Shown here one piece after another: positions 1 through 8,386 of a stretch of DNA of 64,000 bases (position 1 is the first letter of the stretch; each line of letters starts with the position of its first letter). This DNA is from Evansella sp. LMS18 (GTDB lineage Bacteria; Bacillota; Bacilli; Bacillales; Salisediminibacteriaceae): NCBI RefSeq assembly GCF_024362785.1, contig NZ_CP093301.1:1302001-1366000 (forward strand). Direction: 5' to 3'. Under the pieces are notes generated by a model. It searched no databases and was not told the origin of the DNA. It worked only from the letters and a program-made list of their open reading frames with translations. The position numbers and the translations under genes are program-made.

Positions 1-184
1 CACCATGAAGCATCTTCTTAACAAGGGAAGGTGTTTTCTTTTTGGTATTAATCGTCCTTATTCCAGGAATTAACAATAAGAATTTTAAAATAATATATGA
101 TTTATGATATTATTTATATAACTGAACGAATTTCATTTATAGGCTTATATAAAACAGACGATCATTACTTTTCGATTTCACTGT

Positions 185-295
185 AAGACGGCGAGTCTGG
201 CGGGAAAAGCGCGAGCTGAAAATCCATTTTTGACGACGTTCAGCCGGAAAAAATTAGTTGAAGCCGCGCCCGCAGAACGCGTCCGTCAGTAGCGT
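185..295. repeat. GC-rich intergenic repeat, degenerate copy
   Basis: The block is clearly more GC-rich than its flanks and begins GACGGCGAGTCTGGCGGG and ends GCGTCCGTCAGTAGCG, so the ends GACGG and CCGTC are complementary. From memory it resembles a GC-rich dispersed element found between genes in many Bacillaceae. No second copy was found in this window, so the call rests on recognition, not on alignment. Confidence 0.45.
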
Positions 296-312
296 AAATA
301 GAACAACAAATT

Positions 313-331
313 AACATTTTAAAGTAATGTT
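313..331. promoter_or_regulatory. Inverted repeat upstream of hpa operon
   Basis: AACATT-7 nt-AATGTT forms a perfect 6-bp inverted repeat 78 bp before the first hpa start. It could be a regulator site or part of a promoter. Nothing else supports a specific regulator. Confidence 0.25.
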
Positions 332-408
332 TGTATTAAATTTGTAAATCTTGAATGATGAAATCGATTCAACTATTAATTACCAGATACACGGAAGGAG
401 TCTGAAGA

Positions 409-1200
409 ATGGTCCTCGCAAAAGTGAAATTACCTGGTTCTCCTGTACATAAGGAAATCACAGCAGATTTGCAAAATAACAAAGCCGAATTAAACGGCCA
501 GCTCATTTCCCCGGATTCAGTTCCCTTCGATACCCCTGTCACCGGTACTGTTTACGGGACACTATTAAACTTTCAAGGCGCCCTTGAAAAGATGAAAGAT
601 CAGCTTAACGACCCTCCATATAAAGGGGAGCCGAAAGCCCCGATCCTTTATATTAAACCTGCGAACACCCTGGCTGCATACGGGTCCCCTGTTCCCTTGC
701 CGGAAAACACAGAATACCTGCAGGCAGGCGCTTGTCTCGGGATAGTCATCGGGAAAAACGCAACCCGGGTTTCTGAAACAGAAGCTTTAGAGTATGTTTC
801 AGGCTATACAGTCGTTAACGATATAAGCATCCCCCACGACAGCTTTTTCCGGCCGGCCATTAAAGAGAAGTGCCGTGACGGTTTCTGCCCTGCCGGACCA
901 TGGATCGTAAATGCCGCTGATGCCGGAGATCCTGGAAAACTGGGAATACAGGTATATGTAAATGGGGAACTGCGCCAGGAAAACAATACAGAAAACCTGG
1001 TTCGCTCTGTCCCCCGCCTTATCGCTGAGGTCACCGGGTTTATGACTCTCAGAAAAGGAGATGTCCTGCTCGCAGGCGTCCCGGAAGACCCTCCCCTTGT
1101 CAAAGCCGGAGATGAAGTAAAAATCGTTATCGAAAAAATAGGACAGCTGAAAAATGAGATCGTTCTGGAAAAGCAGTATTTAGAGGAGGTGGCAAAATGA
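409..1200 (+). CDS. hpaG1: HpaG1-like fumarylacetoacetate hydrolase-family protein
   Basis: This 263-aa FAH-family protein corresponds to the N-terminal half of the fused enterobacterial HpaG (HpcE), the bifunctional isomerase/decarboxylase of the homoprotocatechuate pathway. The motif YRPAIKEKCRDGFCPAG-like block is present here as FFRPAIKEKCRDGFCPAG. As in the N half of the E. coli enzyme, the metal-binding E-x-E of the FAH fold is not conserved (the segment reads AGACLGIVIGK), so catalysis probably depends on the partner. The stop overlaps the next ATG in ATGA, so the two halves are translationally coupled. It acts in the cytoplasm on 5-carboxymethyl-2-oxo-hex-3-ene-dioate-type intermediates (family knowledge). 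Confidence 0.85.
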   Translation: MVLAKVKLPGSPVHKEITADLQNNKAELNGQLISPDSVPFDTPVTGTVYGTLLNFQGALEKMKDQLNDPPYKGEPKAPILYIKPANTLAAYGSPVPLPENTEYLQAGACLGIVIGKNATRVSETEALEYVSGYTVVNDISIPHDSFFRPAIKEKCRDGFCPAGPWIVNAADAGDPGKLGIQVYVNGELRQENNTENLVRSVPRLIAEVTGFMTLRKGDVLLAGVPEDPPLVKAGDEVKIVIEKIGQLKNEIVLEKQYLEEVAK

Positions 1201-1955
1201 AGCGAGCCCGTGTAGTATACGGCGGCACTGTCCACTCCGCTTCAGAGAACGACAGCAATTCTCTCAGACTGGCGGATGGGCGTACTGTCTCACAGGAAGA
1301 AGTAGCCTGGCTTCCGCCCGTGGAACCTGGGACTGTTTTTGCACTGGGGTTGAATTATGCGGACCATGCAAAGGAGCTTGATTTCAATGCCCCTGCCGAA
1401 CCACTCGTATTTTTAAAGGGGCCGAACACGTTCATTGGCCACCGGGGAGAAACAGTCAGGCCTTCGGATGTCACCTATATGCATTATGAATGTGAGCTTG
1501 CTGTGATTATCGGGCGCCAGGCACGGAATGTTTCCCGGGAGGATGCCTATAACTATGTGGCAGGCTATACAGTTGCCAATGACTATGCTCTGAGAGATTA
1601 TCTCGAAAACTATTACCGCCCGAACCTCCGTGTAAAAAACCGGGATACATGCACACCGATAGGCCCTTGGTTTGTGGATGCTTCAGATATTGAAGATCCC
1701 ATGAAGCTGGGACTGCGAACATATATTAATGGAGAGTTGGTACAGGAAGGCAACACGAAAGATATGATATTTTCCATCCCCTATTTAATCGAATACTTGA
1801 GCAGTTTCATGACACTTAACGAAGGAGACATCATCCTGACCGGAACTCCAAAAGGCTCTGTCGACACAAAGCCTGGCGATCAAGTGATTACCGAAGTGGA
1901 AGGTGTCGGCAGGCTTGAAAACAAGATTATTTCAGACGAAGCACTAAGAACGTGA
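1197..1955 (+). CDS. hpaG2: HpaG2-like isomerase/decarboxylase
   Basis: This 252-aa FAH-family enzyme matches the C-terminal half of E. coli HpaG. It shows FALGLNYADHAKEL, the metal ligands in YECELAVIIG (E-x-E) and the downstream D of GYTVANDYALRDY, then FMTLNEGDIILTGTPKG. It should carry out the decarboxylation/isomerisation step that leads to 2-hydroxyhepta-2,4-dienedioate. It overlaps the preceding gene by 4 bp, and HpaF follows 52 bp later. E. coli fuses the two halves; many Gram-positive bacteria keep them separate. Genes for the dioxygenase, semialdehyde dehydrogenase, hydratase and aldolase are not in this window. Confidence 0.87.
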   Translation: MKRARVVYGGTVHSASENDSNSLRLADGRTVSQEEVAWLPPVEPGTVFALGLNYADHAKELDFNAPAEPLVFLKGPNTFIGHRGETVRPSDVTYMHYECELAVIIGRQARNVSREDAYNYVAGYTVANDYALRDYLENYYRPNLRVKNRDTCTPIGPWFVDASDIEDPMKLGLRTYINGELVQEGNTKDMIFSIPYLIEYLSSFMTLNEGDIILTGTPKGSVDTKPGDQVITEVEGVGRLENKIISDEALRT

Positions 1956-2007
1956 CGCCTGGAGGCCACATAATCTGCGCAATTTTAAAAGGAGGCTGAA
2001 ATTTCCC

Positions 2008-2397
2008 ATGCCCCACTTCATTCTTGAATATACGGATAACATCAAAGAGGACGGAAACATACCTGAGCTGCTGAAAAAAGTGAACAAGGTGCTTTTGTCC
2101 CGGAAGGATATTTTTCCTCCTGGGGGCATTCGCTCCCGGGCAATAGAACTGGAAGATTACGAGATAGCTGATGGAGAAGAAGATGACGCCTTTGTCCATG
2201 CCTCCCTGAAAATTGGGGCTGGCCGCTCAAAAGCTGACAAAGATGCTGTTTGCGAAGAACTGTTCGATACGATGAAGAATCACTTCTTTGAACTATACGA
2301 GAGACGCTATCTGGCCCTGTCCATGGAACTCAATGAATTCAGCGAAGCAGGCACGTATAAACATAATAATATTCATCAGCGATTTAAAAACAAATAA
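2008..2397 (+). CDS. hpaF: 5-carboxymethyl-2-hydroxymuconate delta-isomerase
   Basis: This 129-aa protein has the length and sequence of the CHM isomerase of the tautomerase superfamily. Proline follows the initiator Met (MPHFILEYTDN), which gives the catalytic N-terminal Pro after Met removal. It interconverts 5-carboxymethyl-2-hydroxymuconate and its oxo form, one step before HpaG. The start has an AGGAGG site 10 nt upstream. It is the last gene of the three-gene operon and is followed by a terminator hairpin. Confidence 0.88.
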   Translation: MPHFILEYTDNIKEDGNIPELLKKVNKVLLSRKDIFPPGGIRSRAIELEDYEIADGEEDDAFVHASLKIGAGRSKADKDAVCEELFDTMKNHFFELYERRYLALSMELNEFSEAGTYKHNNIHQRFKNK

Positions 2398-2424
2398 TTT
2401 TCATATTTGTATATTCCCCGTCTT

Positions 2425-2454
2425 GTCCCCCTCCAAGGCGGGGACTGCTTTTTC
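2425..2454 (+). terminator. Terminator after hpaF
   Basis: GTCCCC at 2425-2430 pairs with GGGGAC at 2440-2445 and is followed by TGCTTTTTC. It closes the hpa operon. Confidence 0.7.
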
Positions 2455-2516
2455 AGGAAGAAGTTAACCATGCTGGACTGCGGCTTTCAAATGTCATAAC
2501 CGGAAAGGAAATCTTT

Positions 2517-4058
2517 ATGGATGATAAATGGAGTGTAAACATGCCTCATACTGTATTTAACAGGGATGATTTTGCAGAGCTGATCGGCCAGCCGATGAAG
2601 CCAGGGACAATTATCATCGGCCATCCCCCTTCCCCCCTGGACTCTTCCCTGCCGGTCATCGTTTTTATTCAGGGGCTCAGAAACGACTCAGCTCTCTGGT
2701 ACAGGGATAATAATATGTATGACCTTGCCGGGGAACGGTTCCAAACTGTTTTTCTTGAACTGCACGACACTGCCGGCGTTCCGAAGAGCAACTGGGAAAA
2801 TGGTGAAATTCTGGCCAGTCAGCTGGAACAGATATCTTCCTATTTTGAAGGCCGGAAGCTTTTTCTCATCGGTTACAGCAAAGGTGCCGTAGATGCACAG
2901 ACGGCTCTCGTTCATTTTGGTAAACATCATCTGGCTGAGGGGGTCATTTCTATCGCCGCACCTCATTTTGGCAGCGAACTTGCTGACCTGGCAAATAGCA
3001 GGCCGGCCGGGTGGCTCGCAAATCTCATCGGGGCAAATAATGAAGGAACAAAAAGCCTGCAGACTGGCGTCATGAATTACTTCCGGTCGATAACAGACGA
3101 ACTTTCTGAAGTGGGAAGTAACAAGTATTATACGATTGCTGGTGATAAAGCTGGTCCATTGCTGAGTTTGTACAGCATTGGCGGATTGTTTATCCAGGGT
3201 ACCAGTGACGGTGTCGTCTCTGTTTCAAGCAGCCGTCTCCCTTATGGTCATGAACTCGCTGTTGGAGACTGGAATCACGCTGAAATTCGTCTCGGAACGA
3301 ATGTTTACCCGGTGTTCAGGGAAACTTTGACAACTCCATTTCCGTATGGTGAAAAACATCGTTTTTTCCAGGAAGAAAGCGAGGAGGAACTGGCAATCCT
3401 TGCACGCGGGGGAAAACAGTCCGGGACAGCAGCAGAATCCTTTTTTGTGGAAAATGGAGTGGAGCGGGTTGTACTAAACTGGGTATGCTCACAGGAGGTC
3501 AGCAAAATAACTTTAGCTAGGCCCCGCTCCAAAACAAAAAAGGTCTATGATGTGAAACCTGTTCGTGATGATGCGTATTTTTACGGAGCTTGGCATCATT
3601 GCATAGAGCTGGATGCACCGAAGCAAGGGGAATGGCACATCTCCGTTTTTACTGAGGAAGAGTCTGCTTATCTTTTTCTCGTGAAGTTTCATTCTTCCCA
3701 AAACACCCTTTACAGACTCGTTCCAGTACTTGATAAAAAAAGCTGGCAGATTGCCGTCCCGAAAGCAGCTTCCTACAGGCTCCCTTCCAGGAATTTCAAC
3801 GTCACTTATGAAGTCAATTTCGAACCATCAGTGAACGACAGACGGGAAGCAGATCCCCTTTCAGCAGCTGCTCATCATAATTATTTTGTCTCCTCCAGGT
3901 CTGCTGAGGACGAGAAATTAACCATTACACTGCCCGACAATGGCGAAGGAACATATAACACAACGATAAACATTGAAGGATTCACACCTTCAGGGGAAAG
4001 GATACAGCGTACAGCAGTAAAAACTGTATATGTGGATAATGAAGGAACGGCTTATTGA
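2517..4058 (+). CDS. Alpha/beta hydrolase, lipase-like, with C-terminal extension
   Basis: This 513-aa protein carries the nucleophile elbow GYSKG (Ser near residue 121) of lipases and esterases, an oxyanion-loop segment VIVFIQGLRND near residue 48, and the later IAAPHFGSELAD block typical of triacylglycerol lipase-like enzymes. A likely catalytic His lies in DWNHAEIRLG. Residues from about 280 to 513 look like beta-rich accessory domains. I see no signal peptide, although the relatives I recall act on esters outside the cell. The ATG has AAAGGAAA upstream and a stop just before it, so a longer N terminus is unlikely. The substrate is unknown. Confidence 0.75.
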   Translation: MDDKWSVNMPHTVFNRDDFAELIGQPMKPGTIIIGHPPSPLDSSLPVIVFIQGLRNDSALWYRDNNMYDLAGERFQTVFLELHDTAGVPKSNWENGEILASQLEQISSYFEGRKLFLIGYSKGAVDAQTALVHFGKHHLAEGVISIAAPHFGSELADLANSRPAGWLANLIGANNEGTKSLQTGVMNYFRSITDELSEVGSNKYYTIAGDKAGPLLSLYSIGGLFIQGTSDGVVSVSSSRLPYGHELAVGDWNHAEIRLGTNVYPVFRETLTTPFPYGEKHRFFQEESEEELAILARGGKQSGTAAESFFVENGVERVVLNWVCSQEVSKITLARPRSKTKKVYDVKPVRDDAYFYGAWHHCIELDAPKQGEWHISVFTEEESAYLFLVKFHSSQNTLYRLVPVLDKKSWQIAVPKAASYRLPSRNFNVTYEVNFEPSVNDRREADPLSAAAHHNYFVSSRSAEDEKLTITLPDNGEGTYNTTINIEGFTPSGERIQRTAVKTVYVDNEGTAY

Positions 4059-4084
4059 GGATTAATTATTATAGGATGATGGTG

Positions 4085-4116
4085 CAGTTACAATCCATTT
4101 CTCTATATTGTAACTG
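4085..4116. promoter_or_regulatory. 9-bp perfect inverted repeat
   Basis: CAGTTACAA (4085-4093) and TTGTAACTG (4108-4116) are exact complements between two convergent genes, just ahead of the terminator hairpin. It may stabilise the mRNA 3' end; no run of T follows. Confidence 0.4.
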
Positions 4117-4119
4117 AAA

Positions 4120-4160
4120 GAAACCACCCGCTTTTGTATGAGGCGGGTGGTTTCCTGCTT
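4120..4160. terminator. Bidirectional terminator
   Basis: GAAACCACCCGC (4120-4131) pairs perfectly with GCGGGTGGTTTC (4143-4154), with T-rich or A-rich flanks on both sides. It serves the lipase-like gene and the converging M14 carboxypeptidase gene. Confidence 0.85.
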
Positions 4161-4177
4161 TTCAGACTTGAAAAAAA

Positions 4178-5413
4178 TTAGTTATTCGGACGGCCGATTC
4201 TCGGGCTTCCGTATGGGATTTCCTCATCATAGAATGCTGGGTCGATTTCATAAACATCCCCAGTGGCGAATCCTCTTAACGTTTCATAAAGTCCGATATA
4301 GGACTGCTTAATATACTGGCCGTTTGCTTTCTGGCCTGTATGCCCACCAGGGTGCTGCTGGCCCCGTGTTTCATAAAGCATGATCGCCGCACCGTTCATG
4401 GAATAGCTTCCAAGTGCTGTTCCAGGGAGGTTTACGTCAGGATATCTGGAAACAGCACCAAATGGAGAGTTTCCTTTTTGAAGCTCTTGGTACACAAGGC
4501 TGTTTACTTGTTTTGACAATGCCAGTGACTCATCATCTACCCGGTATTCCACACCGTTATGCTCGACGACATTATCCTGTCTTACTACCTGAGCGATCAC
4601 CTGCAGAGTATTCAGGCGGTCATCATCCTCAGATACTACGTTGCTGTAGCGGTGATGATGGTCGATGAACAGATCCGGCTGCAGTTCTTCAAATACAGCT
4701 CTTGAAGCTCTTGCTTCAGGAGTCACATAAAATCCTGGAGCTGTACTTCTCCCTGGCGTCAAGCCAGCTGTGTAATCCGTGGAAATATCAAATTCAAGCG
4801 CAGGATGGAAATCACGGTTTACATCAAAGCCCATTTCTCTGCTTACAGAATCAGGACGATAATACCAAGGTGCCGGAGTATCCTCTGCTAATCCGAACTC
4901 CTCTGGGTCCCATGTTTGCAGGTTCTGGCGCTGCTTGGATTGCCCTTGAGGTGTTTCAAACACTACAGCTCCATCCGGATTAAGCATTGGAATAAACCAA
5001 ACTGTCACGTTATCGAGAATCTCACGGATATCAGGATGGTTGCTCATTGCTAATTGCTGAATAAGATCGAGTGAAGCTTCCGTTCCAGCCTGCTCATCTC
5101 CGTGGATTTGCGTCTGGATGAAGATTTTAGGGTTATCCGTATCAGCTTCACCAAATTTCACCGCATAAATCGGGTACTCATAAGTAGCTGAATGACCCAC
5201 TACCTCCAACTCCATACGTCCTTCCCGTGCACGGTCATTAATTTGAAAGAGTGCTTTCTCAAGATCTTCCGGGGATGCCCAGCTCTCCAGCTTCACCGTC
5301 TGGTTTGGCTGAATCCACGGTCCGTTAGGCTTCGATTGAGCCTCTGCAAAAACAGAAATGCTCATAGACATTACAAGAACTAATGTTAAAAGCAAACTAA
5401 AACCTTTTTTCAT
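4178..5413 (-). CDS. Secreted M14-family zinc carboxypeptidase
   Basis: This 411-aa protein has a clear signal peptide (MKKGFSLLLTLVLVMSMSI, cleavage near VFAEA). The M14 zinc ligands H-x-x-E appear in QIHGDEQAG and the third ligand in LFIDHHHRYSN. NPDGAV and VNRDF are the usual substrate-pocket blocks, and MLYETRGQ supplies the candidate catalytic Glu. It should trim C-terminal residues from peptides outside the cell. A second, much larger M14 enzyme lies at 40.7-43.1 kb. The ribosome site AGGAGGCG precedes the ATG. Confidence 0.88.
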   Translation of the reverse strand: MKKGFSLLLTLVLVMSMSISVFAEAQSKPNGPWIQPNQTVKLESWASPEDLEKALFQINDRAREGRMELEVVGHSATYEYPIYAVKFGEADTDNPKIFIQTQIHGDEQAGTEASLDLIQQLAMSNHPDIREILDNVTVWFIPMLNPDGAVVFETPQGQSKQRQNLQTWDPEEFGLAEDTPAPWYYRPDSVSREMGFDVNRDFHPALEFDISTDYTAGLTPGRSTAPGFYVTPEARASRAVFEELQPDLFIDHHHRYSNVVSEDDDRLNTLQVIAQVVRQDNVVEHNGVEYRVDDESLALSKQVNSLVYQELQKGNSPFGAVSRYPDVNLPGTALGSYSMNGAAIMLYETRGQQHPGGHTGQKANGQYIKQSYIGLYETLRGFATGDVYEIDPAFYDEEIPYGSPRIGRPNN

Positions 5414-5813
5414 CTTAACGCCTCCTGTTATTCATTGATTTTCGTCTTCTTTTATGTAACCTCTTGCTGCATTAACCTGGAGCTTCACCTCCTTTAATAT
5501 TTAGTGTATCAAAATAAACCCTCAAAAAAAGTCCTAATTTCTGAATTATCTGAACAATAATTCCACAGTAGTAGGACGTTTATTGTTAATACACTGTAAA
5601 TCTACAAGTTTCCGCTTAATTCAGGAAATTAAAGTAATTCACGCGAAAAAACAGGTATTAATTCACACAACTATAGTAACAAAGTGCCTTTTTATATCCT
5701 GGAATTTTACTGAAAGCCACTCTGTTCGTCGTTTAATTAATTAATAAAGCGTAATTTACATAATACTCCCCCGTCTATAGGACCACGAAAATTTCGTATT
5801 AAAGGTCAAATCG

Positions 5814-5846
5814 GAGCCACTGTACTTCAAATACCAGTGGCTCTTT
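5814..5846 (+). terminator. Hairpin in GH16 leader
   Basis: AGCCACTG and CAGTGGCT flank a loop of about 14 nt and are followed by CTTTGTGCTTT. It may be a terminator or attenuator of a short transcript on the plus strand. Confidence 0.4.
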
Positions 5847-5919
5847 GTGCTTTATAAAGTTCAAAAACAAATTGAAAAACTAAGAAAAAATGAGATAAAT
5901 GCCGTAAATTGAATGTATT

Positions 5920-5935
5920 GTTCTTTATTTAGAAC
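5920..5935. promoter_or_regulatory. Putative operator copy 1 (GH16)
   Basis: GTTCTTTATTTAGAAC has 5-bp inverted ends (GTTCT/AGAAC). The same motif recurs exactly 60 bp downstream. Confidence 0.4.
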
Positions 5936-5979
5936 GAAACGACCTCTCATCAGATTTAACTTACCACCACTTCCATTGT

Positions 5980-5995
5980 ATTCTTTATATAGAAC
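5980..5995. promoter_or_regulatory. Putative operator copy 2 (GH16)
   Basis: ATTCTTTATATAGAAC repeats the motif at 5920 with 13-14 of 16 identical bases and keeps the inverted ends. Confidence 0.4.
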
Positions 5996-6010
5996 AAAAG
6001 AAACTGTTGT

Positions 6011-6026
6011 GTTCTTTATTTTGTTA
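6011..6026. promoter_or_regulatory. Putative operator copy 3, half-site
   Basis: GTTCTTTATTTTGTTA shares the left 11 bases with copy 1 but lacks the right arm. It lies 27 bp before the GH16 start. Confidence 0.3.
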
Positions 6027-6052
6027 CATAACACGGAAATGGATGTGGTGAT

Positions 6053-6979
6053 ATGATGAAAAACCTCAACTTTTTCAATATTATCTTTGTCATAGTTTTC
6101 CCGTTAACACTAGGTACGCTTATGGCTGCTTCCCTTGCAAAAGAAGATAACGACTGGCTCATGTTTAATGTTTCGAAGGCTGACAGCATACAGGTGAGCC
6201 ATGAACTGGCTGGCCGCCCTGGAGGAACAATCCTTTCGGACAGAAGGCTCACCCTGCCGGAAGCAAACGACCTGGAAAAACAAAAATATTTTCACTCCCT
6301 GAAGAAAGAAGGCTGGAAGCTGATATGGCAGGAAGAGTTTGAAGCAAATGGCCTGGACAGAAATAAGTGGACAGCTGAGAAATGGGCAGCTGAAAAAAAT
6401 AACGAACTTCAGTATTACCATCCTGAAAATATCAAGGTAAGAGACGGCCTGTTGCAGATAATCAGCAAAGCGGAATATTACGGAGGGAGAAAATACACTT
6501 CCGGAGCCATCCATACGAAAGAGAAGTTCAGCTTCCAATACGGAAAGGTGGAAATGAGAGCAAAGCTCCCCAGTGGCCAAGGTATCTTTCCGGCGTTCTG
6601 GTTGATGCCGGAAACGGGCCAGACCTGGCTTCCGGAAATAGATATTCTGGAAATGGTCGGGCATAAACCTGATGAAATCTGGATGGTTCTCCACTGGATC
6701 GATGATAACGATGAACTTGTGAATGTCCACAGTTCTTACAAGGGACCCGATTTTTCCGGGAATTTCCACACCTTTGGCATTGAGTGGAGCCCCGAAAGAA
6801 TCACCTGGTTCATAGACGGGAAGGAACGTTTCACTACATCCGCATTTATACCGGAGGAAGAAATGTACTTGTATTTGAACACAGCAATCGGAGGCGATTG
6901 GCCGGGAGACCCCGATGAAACGACACTGTTTCCACAGTATTTCGAAGTAGACTACGTGAGGGTTTATACCCGCGACTAA
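6053..6979 (+). CDS. GH16 family endo-beta-glucanase
   Basis: This 308-aa protein has an N-terminal hydrophobic export segment (residues 4-26) and a GH16 domain from about residue 85 to the end. The catalytic signature EIDILEMVG contains nucleophile E195 and acid/base E200. WQEEF near the start and DYVRVYTR at the end are typical boundary blocks. Relatives cleave beta-1,3(-1,4)-glucans. It is followed 18 bp later by a GT2 synthase and then a polysaccharide deacetylase, so it may process the polymer made by them rather than act only in nutrient scavenging. That link is inferred from context. Confidence 0.88.
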   Translation: MMKNLNFFNIIFVIVFPLTLGTLMAASLAKEDNDWLMFNVSKADSIQVSHELAGRPGGTILSDRRLTLPEANDLEKQKYFHSLKKEGWKLIWQEEFEANGLDRNKWTAEKWAAEKNNELQYYHPENIKVRDGLLQIISKAEYYGGRKYTSGAIHTKEKFSFQYGKVEMRAKLPSGQGIFPAFWLMPETGQTWLPEIDILEMVGHKPDEIWMVLHWIDDNDELVNVHSSYKGPDFSGNFHTFGIEWSPERITWFIDGKERFTTSAFIPEEEMYLYLNTAIGGDWPGDPDETTLFPQYFEVDYVRVYTRD

Positions 6980-6997
6980 AAAAGGAGGGGATCAATA

Positions 6998-8371
6998 ATG
7001 TTACTGACAGCCGCATTGGTAATCTATTGTTTATTTATCCTCTTTCAGCTCATGTATATATTCATTCCATTGTTCACAATTAAACATAATGTTCCATTAA
7101 GAGAGCCTGAAACCGAAAAAGGTATAACTATATTAGTCCCTGCTTTTAATGAAGAGAAGGTTATCACTAACTGCATCTCAGGAATCCTTAACCTTGAGTA
7201 CTCTGATTATGAAGCTATCATTATTAACGACGGATCAAAAGACGGAACGTTAGGTCTGCTGAAAAAACAGCTGCATCTAAAAATAACCTCTGGAAAACTT
7301 TCTGCAAACAGGCTTAAGCATGAAAATGTAACTGCTGTTTACCAGTCTTCTCTCCACCCGCGAATTTTCGTGATCGATAAACTAAACGGCGGGAAAGCAG
7401 ACGCACTAAATGCAGGAATAGAATACGCGACGGCGGAACTGATTGTTACCCTGGATGCAGATAGTGTCCTCAAATATGATGCTCTGCAAGTGGTGAATGG
7501 GACTTTCTCTGAGCAGAAGATACTGGCGGCAGGAGGTATGGTTCAAGTCGGCCAGAGTATACAGGGAAGTTACAGAAATCCAGGCATTTCTTTTTCCTTA
7601 TCAGGGCTAATCCGCTTTCAGGTAATTCAGTATATGACGAACTTTTATCTCCATAAATTCACCCAGACAAAACTGAAGTCACTGACTGTTATATCCGGGG
7701 CCTTTGGCGTCTTCAGAAAACACATACTGCTGGAAGCAGGCGGTTACCGTAAAACAGTAGGCGAGGACATGGATATTACTTTAAAAATACAGCAGCTTAT
7801 CAAAACAAAGCACCGTGACAGTAAAATCGTTTTTATGCCTCAGGCGCTATGCTATACAGAATGTCCGGAAACCTTCCGGGAATTATACGGACAACGCATC
7901 CGCTGGCAAAAGGCTTTTATTGATTGTATTTTCAGATACAGGACAGTTTTTTTCAGACAGTTAGGAATCAGGCTTTCTCTTTATCTGCTTCTCGATTCCC
8001 TTCTGCTTGGCACAGTAGTTGCTTTCACGTTATTCCTTGTTCCGGTCATGCTTCTGTTTAATCCTGACTACTTAGTAATTGCCCTGGCTTTTTTAACCAC
8101 AACTTTCATTCTCGCATTATACCAAAGCATTGCCATGATCATTGTTTGCGGACGGTATAACATTCTTTTTCATAAGAGCGATTACACGAGGCTGGCCTTT
8201 TTTCTTCCTTTGGAGATCATTACATACCGGCTCCTGGGTATTTTATTCGTAACTTTTGGCACTGTTACCTATTTTATAAACAAGGAGAAATGGCATGTAA
8301 CACGCAGAACCGGCAATGGCTTCAGGCTTGCTTCAGACAGCAAGGCTGGGTTGGACAGAAGAGCCATTTAG
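6998..8371 (+). CDS. Membrane glycosyltransferase family 2, PgaC/IcaA-like
   Basis: This 457-aa processive GT2 enzyme has a TM helix at residues 1-25, then TILVPAFNEE, NDGSKDGT, TLDADS, the acceptor-site GEDMD and the QRIRWQ (QxxRW) motif of beta-glycan synthases. Three or four TM helices follow from about residue 325. Synthases of this type make and export beta-linked polymers such as poly-N-acetylglucosamine. Its ribosome site AAGGAGGGG starts right after the GH16 stop, and the deacetylase follows 15 bp later. The exact polymer cannot be told from sequence. Confidence 0.85.
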   Translation: MLLTAALVIYCLFILFQLMYIFIPLFTIKHNVPLREPETEKGITILVPAFNEEKVITNCISGILNLEYSDYEAIIINDGSKDGTLGLLKKQLHLKITSGKLSANRLKHENVTAVYQSSLHPRIFVIDKLNGGKADALNAGIEYATAELIVTLDADSVLKYDALQVVNGTFSEQKILAAGGMVQVGQSIQGSYRNPGISFSLSGLIRFQVIQYMTNFYLHKFTQTKLKSLTVISGAFGVFRKHILLEAGGYRKTVGEDMDITLKIQQLIKTKHRDSKIVFMPQALCYTECPETFRELYGQRIRWQKAFIDCIFRYRTVFFRQLGIRLSLYLLLDSLLLGTVVAFTLFLVPVMLLFNPDYLVIALAFLTTTFILALYQSIAMIIVCGRYNILFHKSDYTRLAFFLPLEIITYRLLGILFVTFGTVTYFINKEKWHVTRRTGNGFRLASDSKAGLDRRAI

Positions 8372-8386
8372 TGGAGGGGTAAACCG

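Larger units (their letters stand above)
1..408. other. Leading intergenic region
   Basis: No gene is visible here; short frames are all interrupted. It holds an AT-rich segment, a GC-rich repeat (about 185-295) and the promoter region of the hpa genes. A perfect 6-bp inverted repeat, AACATT at 313-318 and AATGTT at 326-331, is a candidate operator. A strong ribosome site (GGAGTCTG) precedes the ATG at 409. Confidence 0.5.
5414..6052. other. AT-rich intergenic region with three repeated sites
   Basis: This is a 640-bp gap between the divergent M14 and GH16 genes. It contains a hairpin AGCCACTG...CAGTGGCT at about 5814-5843 followed by CTTTG, and three copies of a TTCTTTAT-type motif near the GH16 start. 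No gene was recognised. The lack of coding and the repeated motifs suggest a long regulated promoter region. Confidence 0.5.

Noticed and set aside
359-372. cre-like TGAAATCGATTCAA before the hpa operon
   Set aside because: Two of the defined cre positions near the right end do not fit, and the site has no other support.
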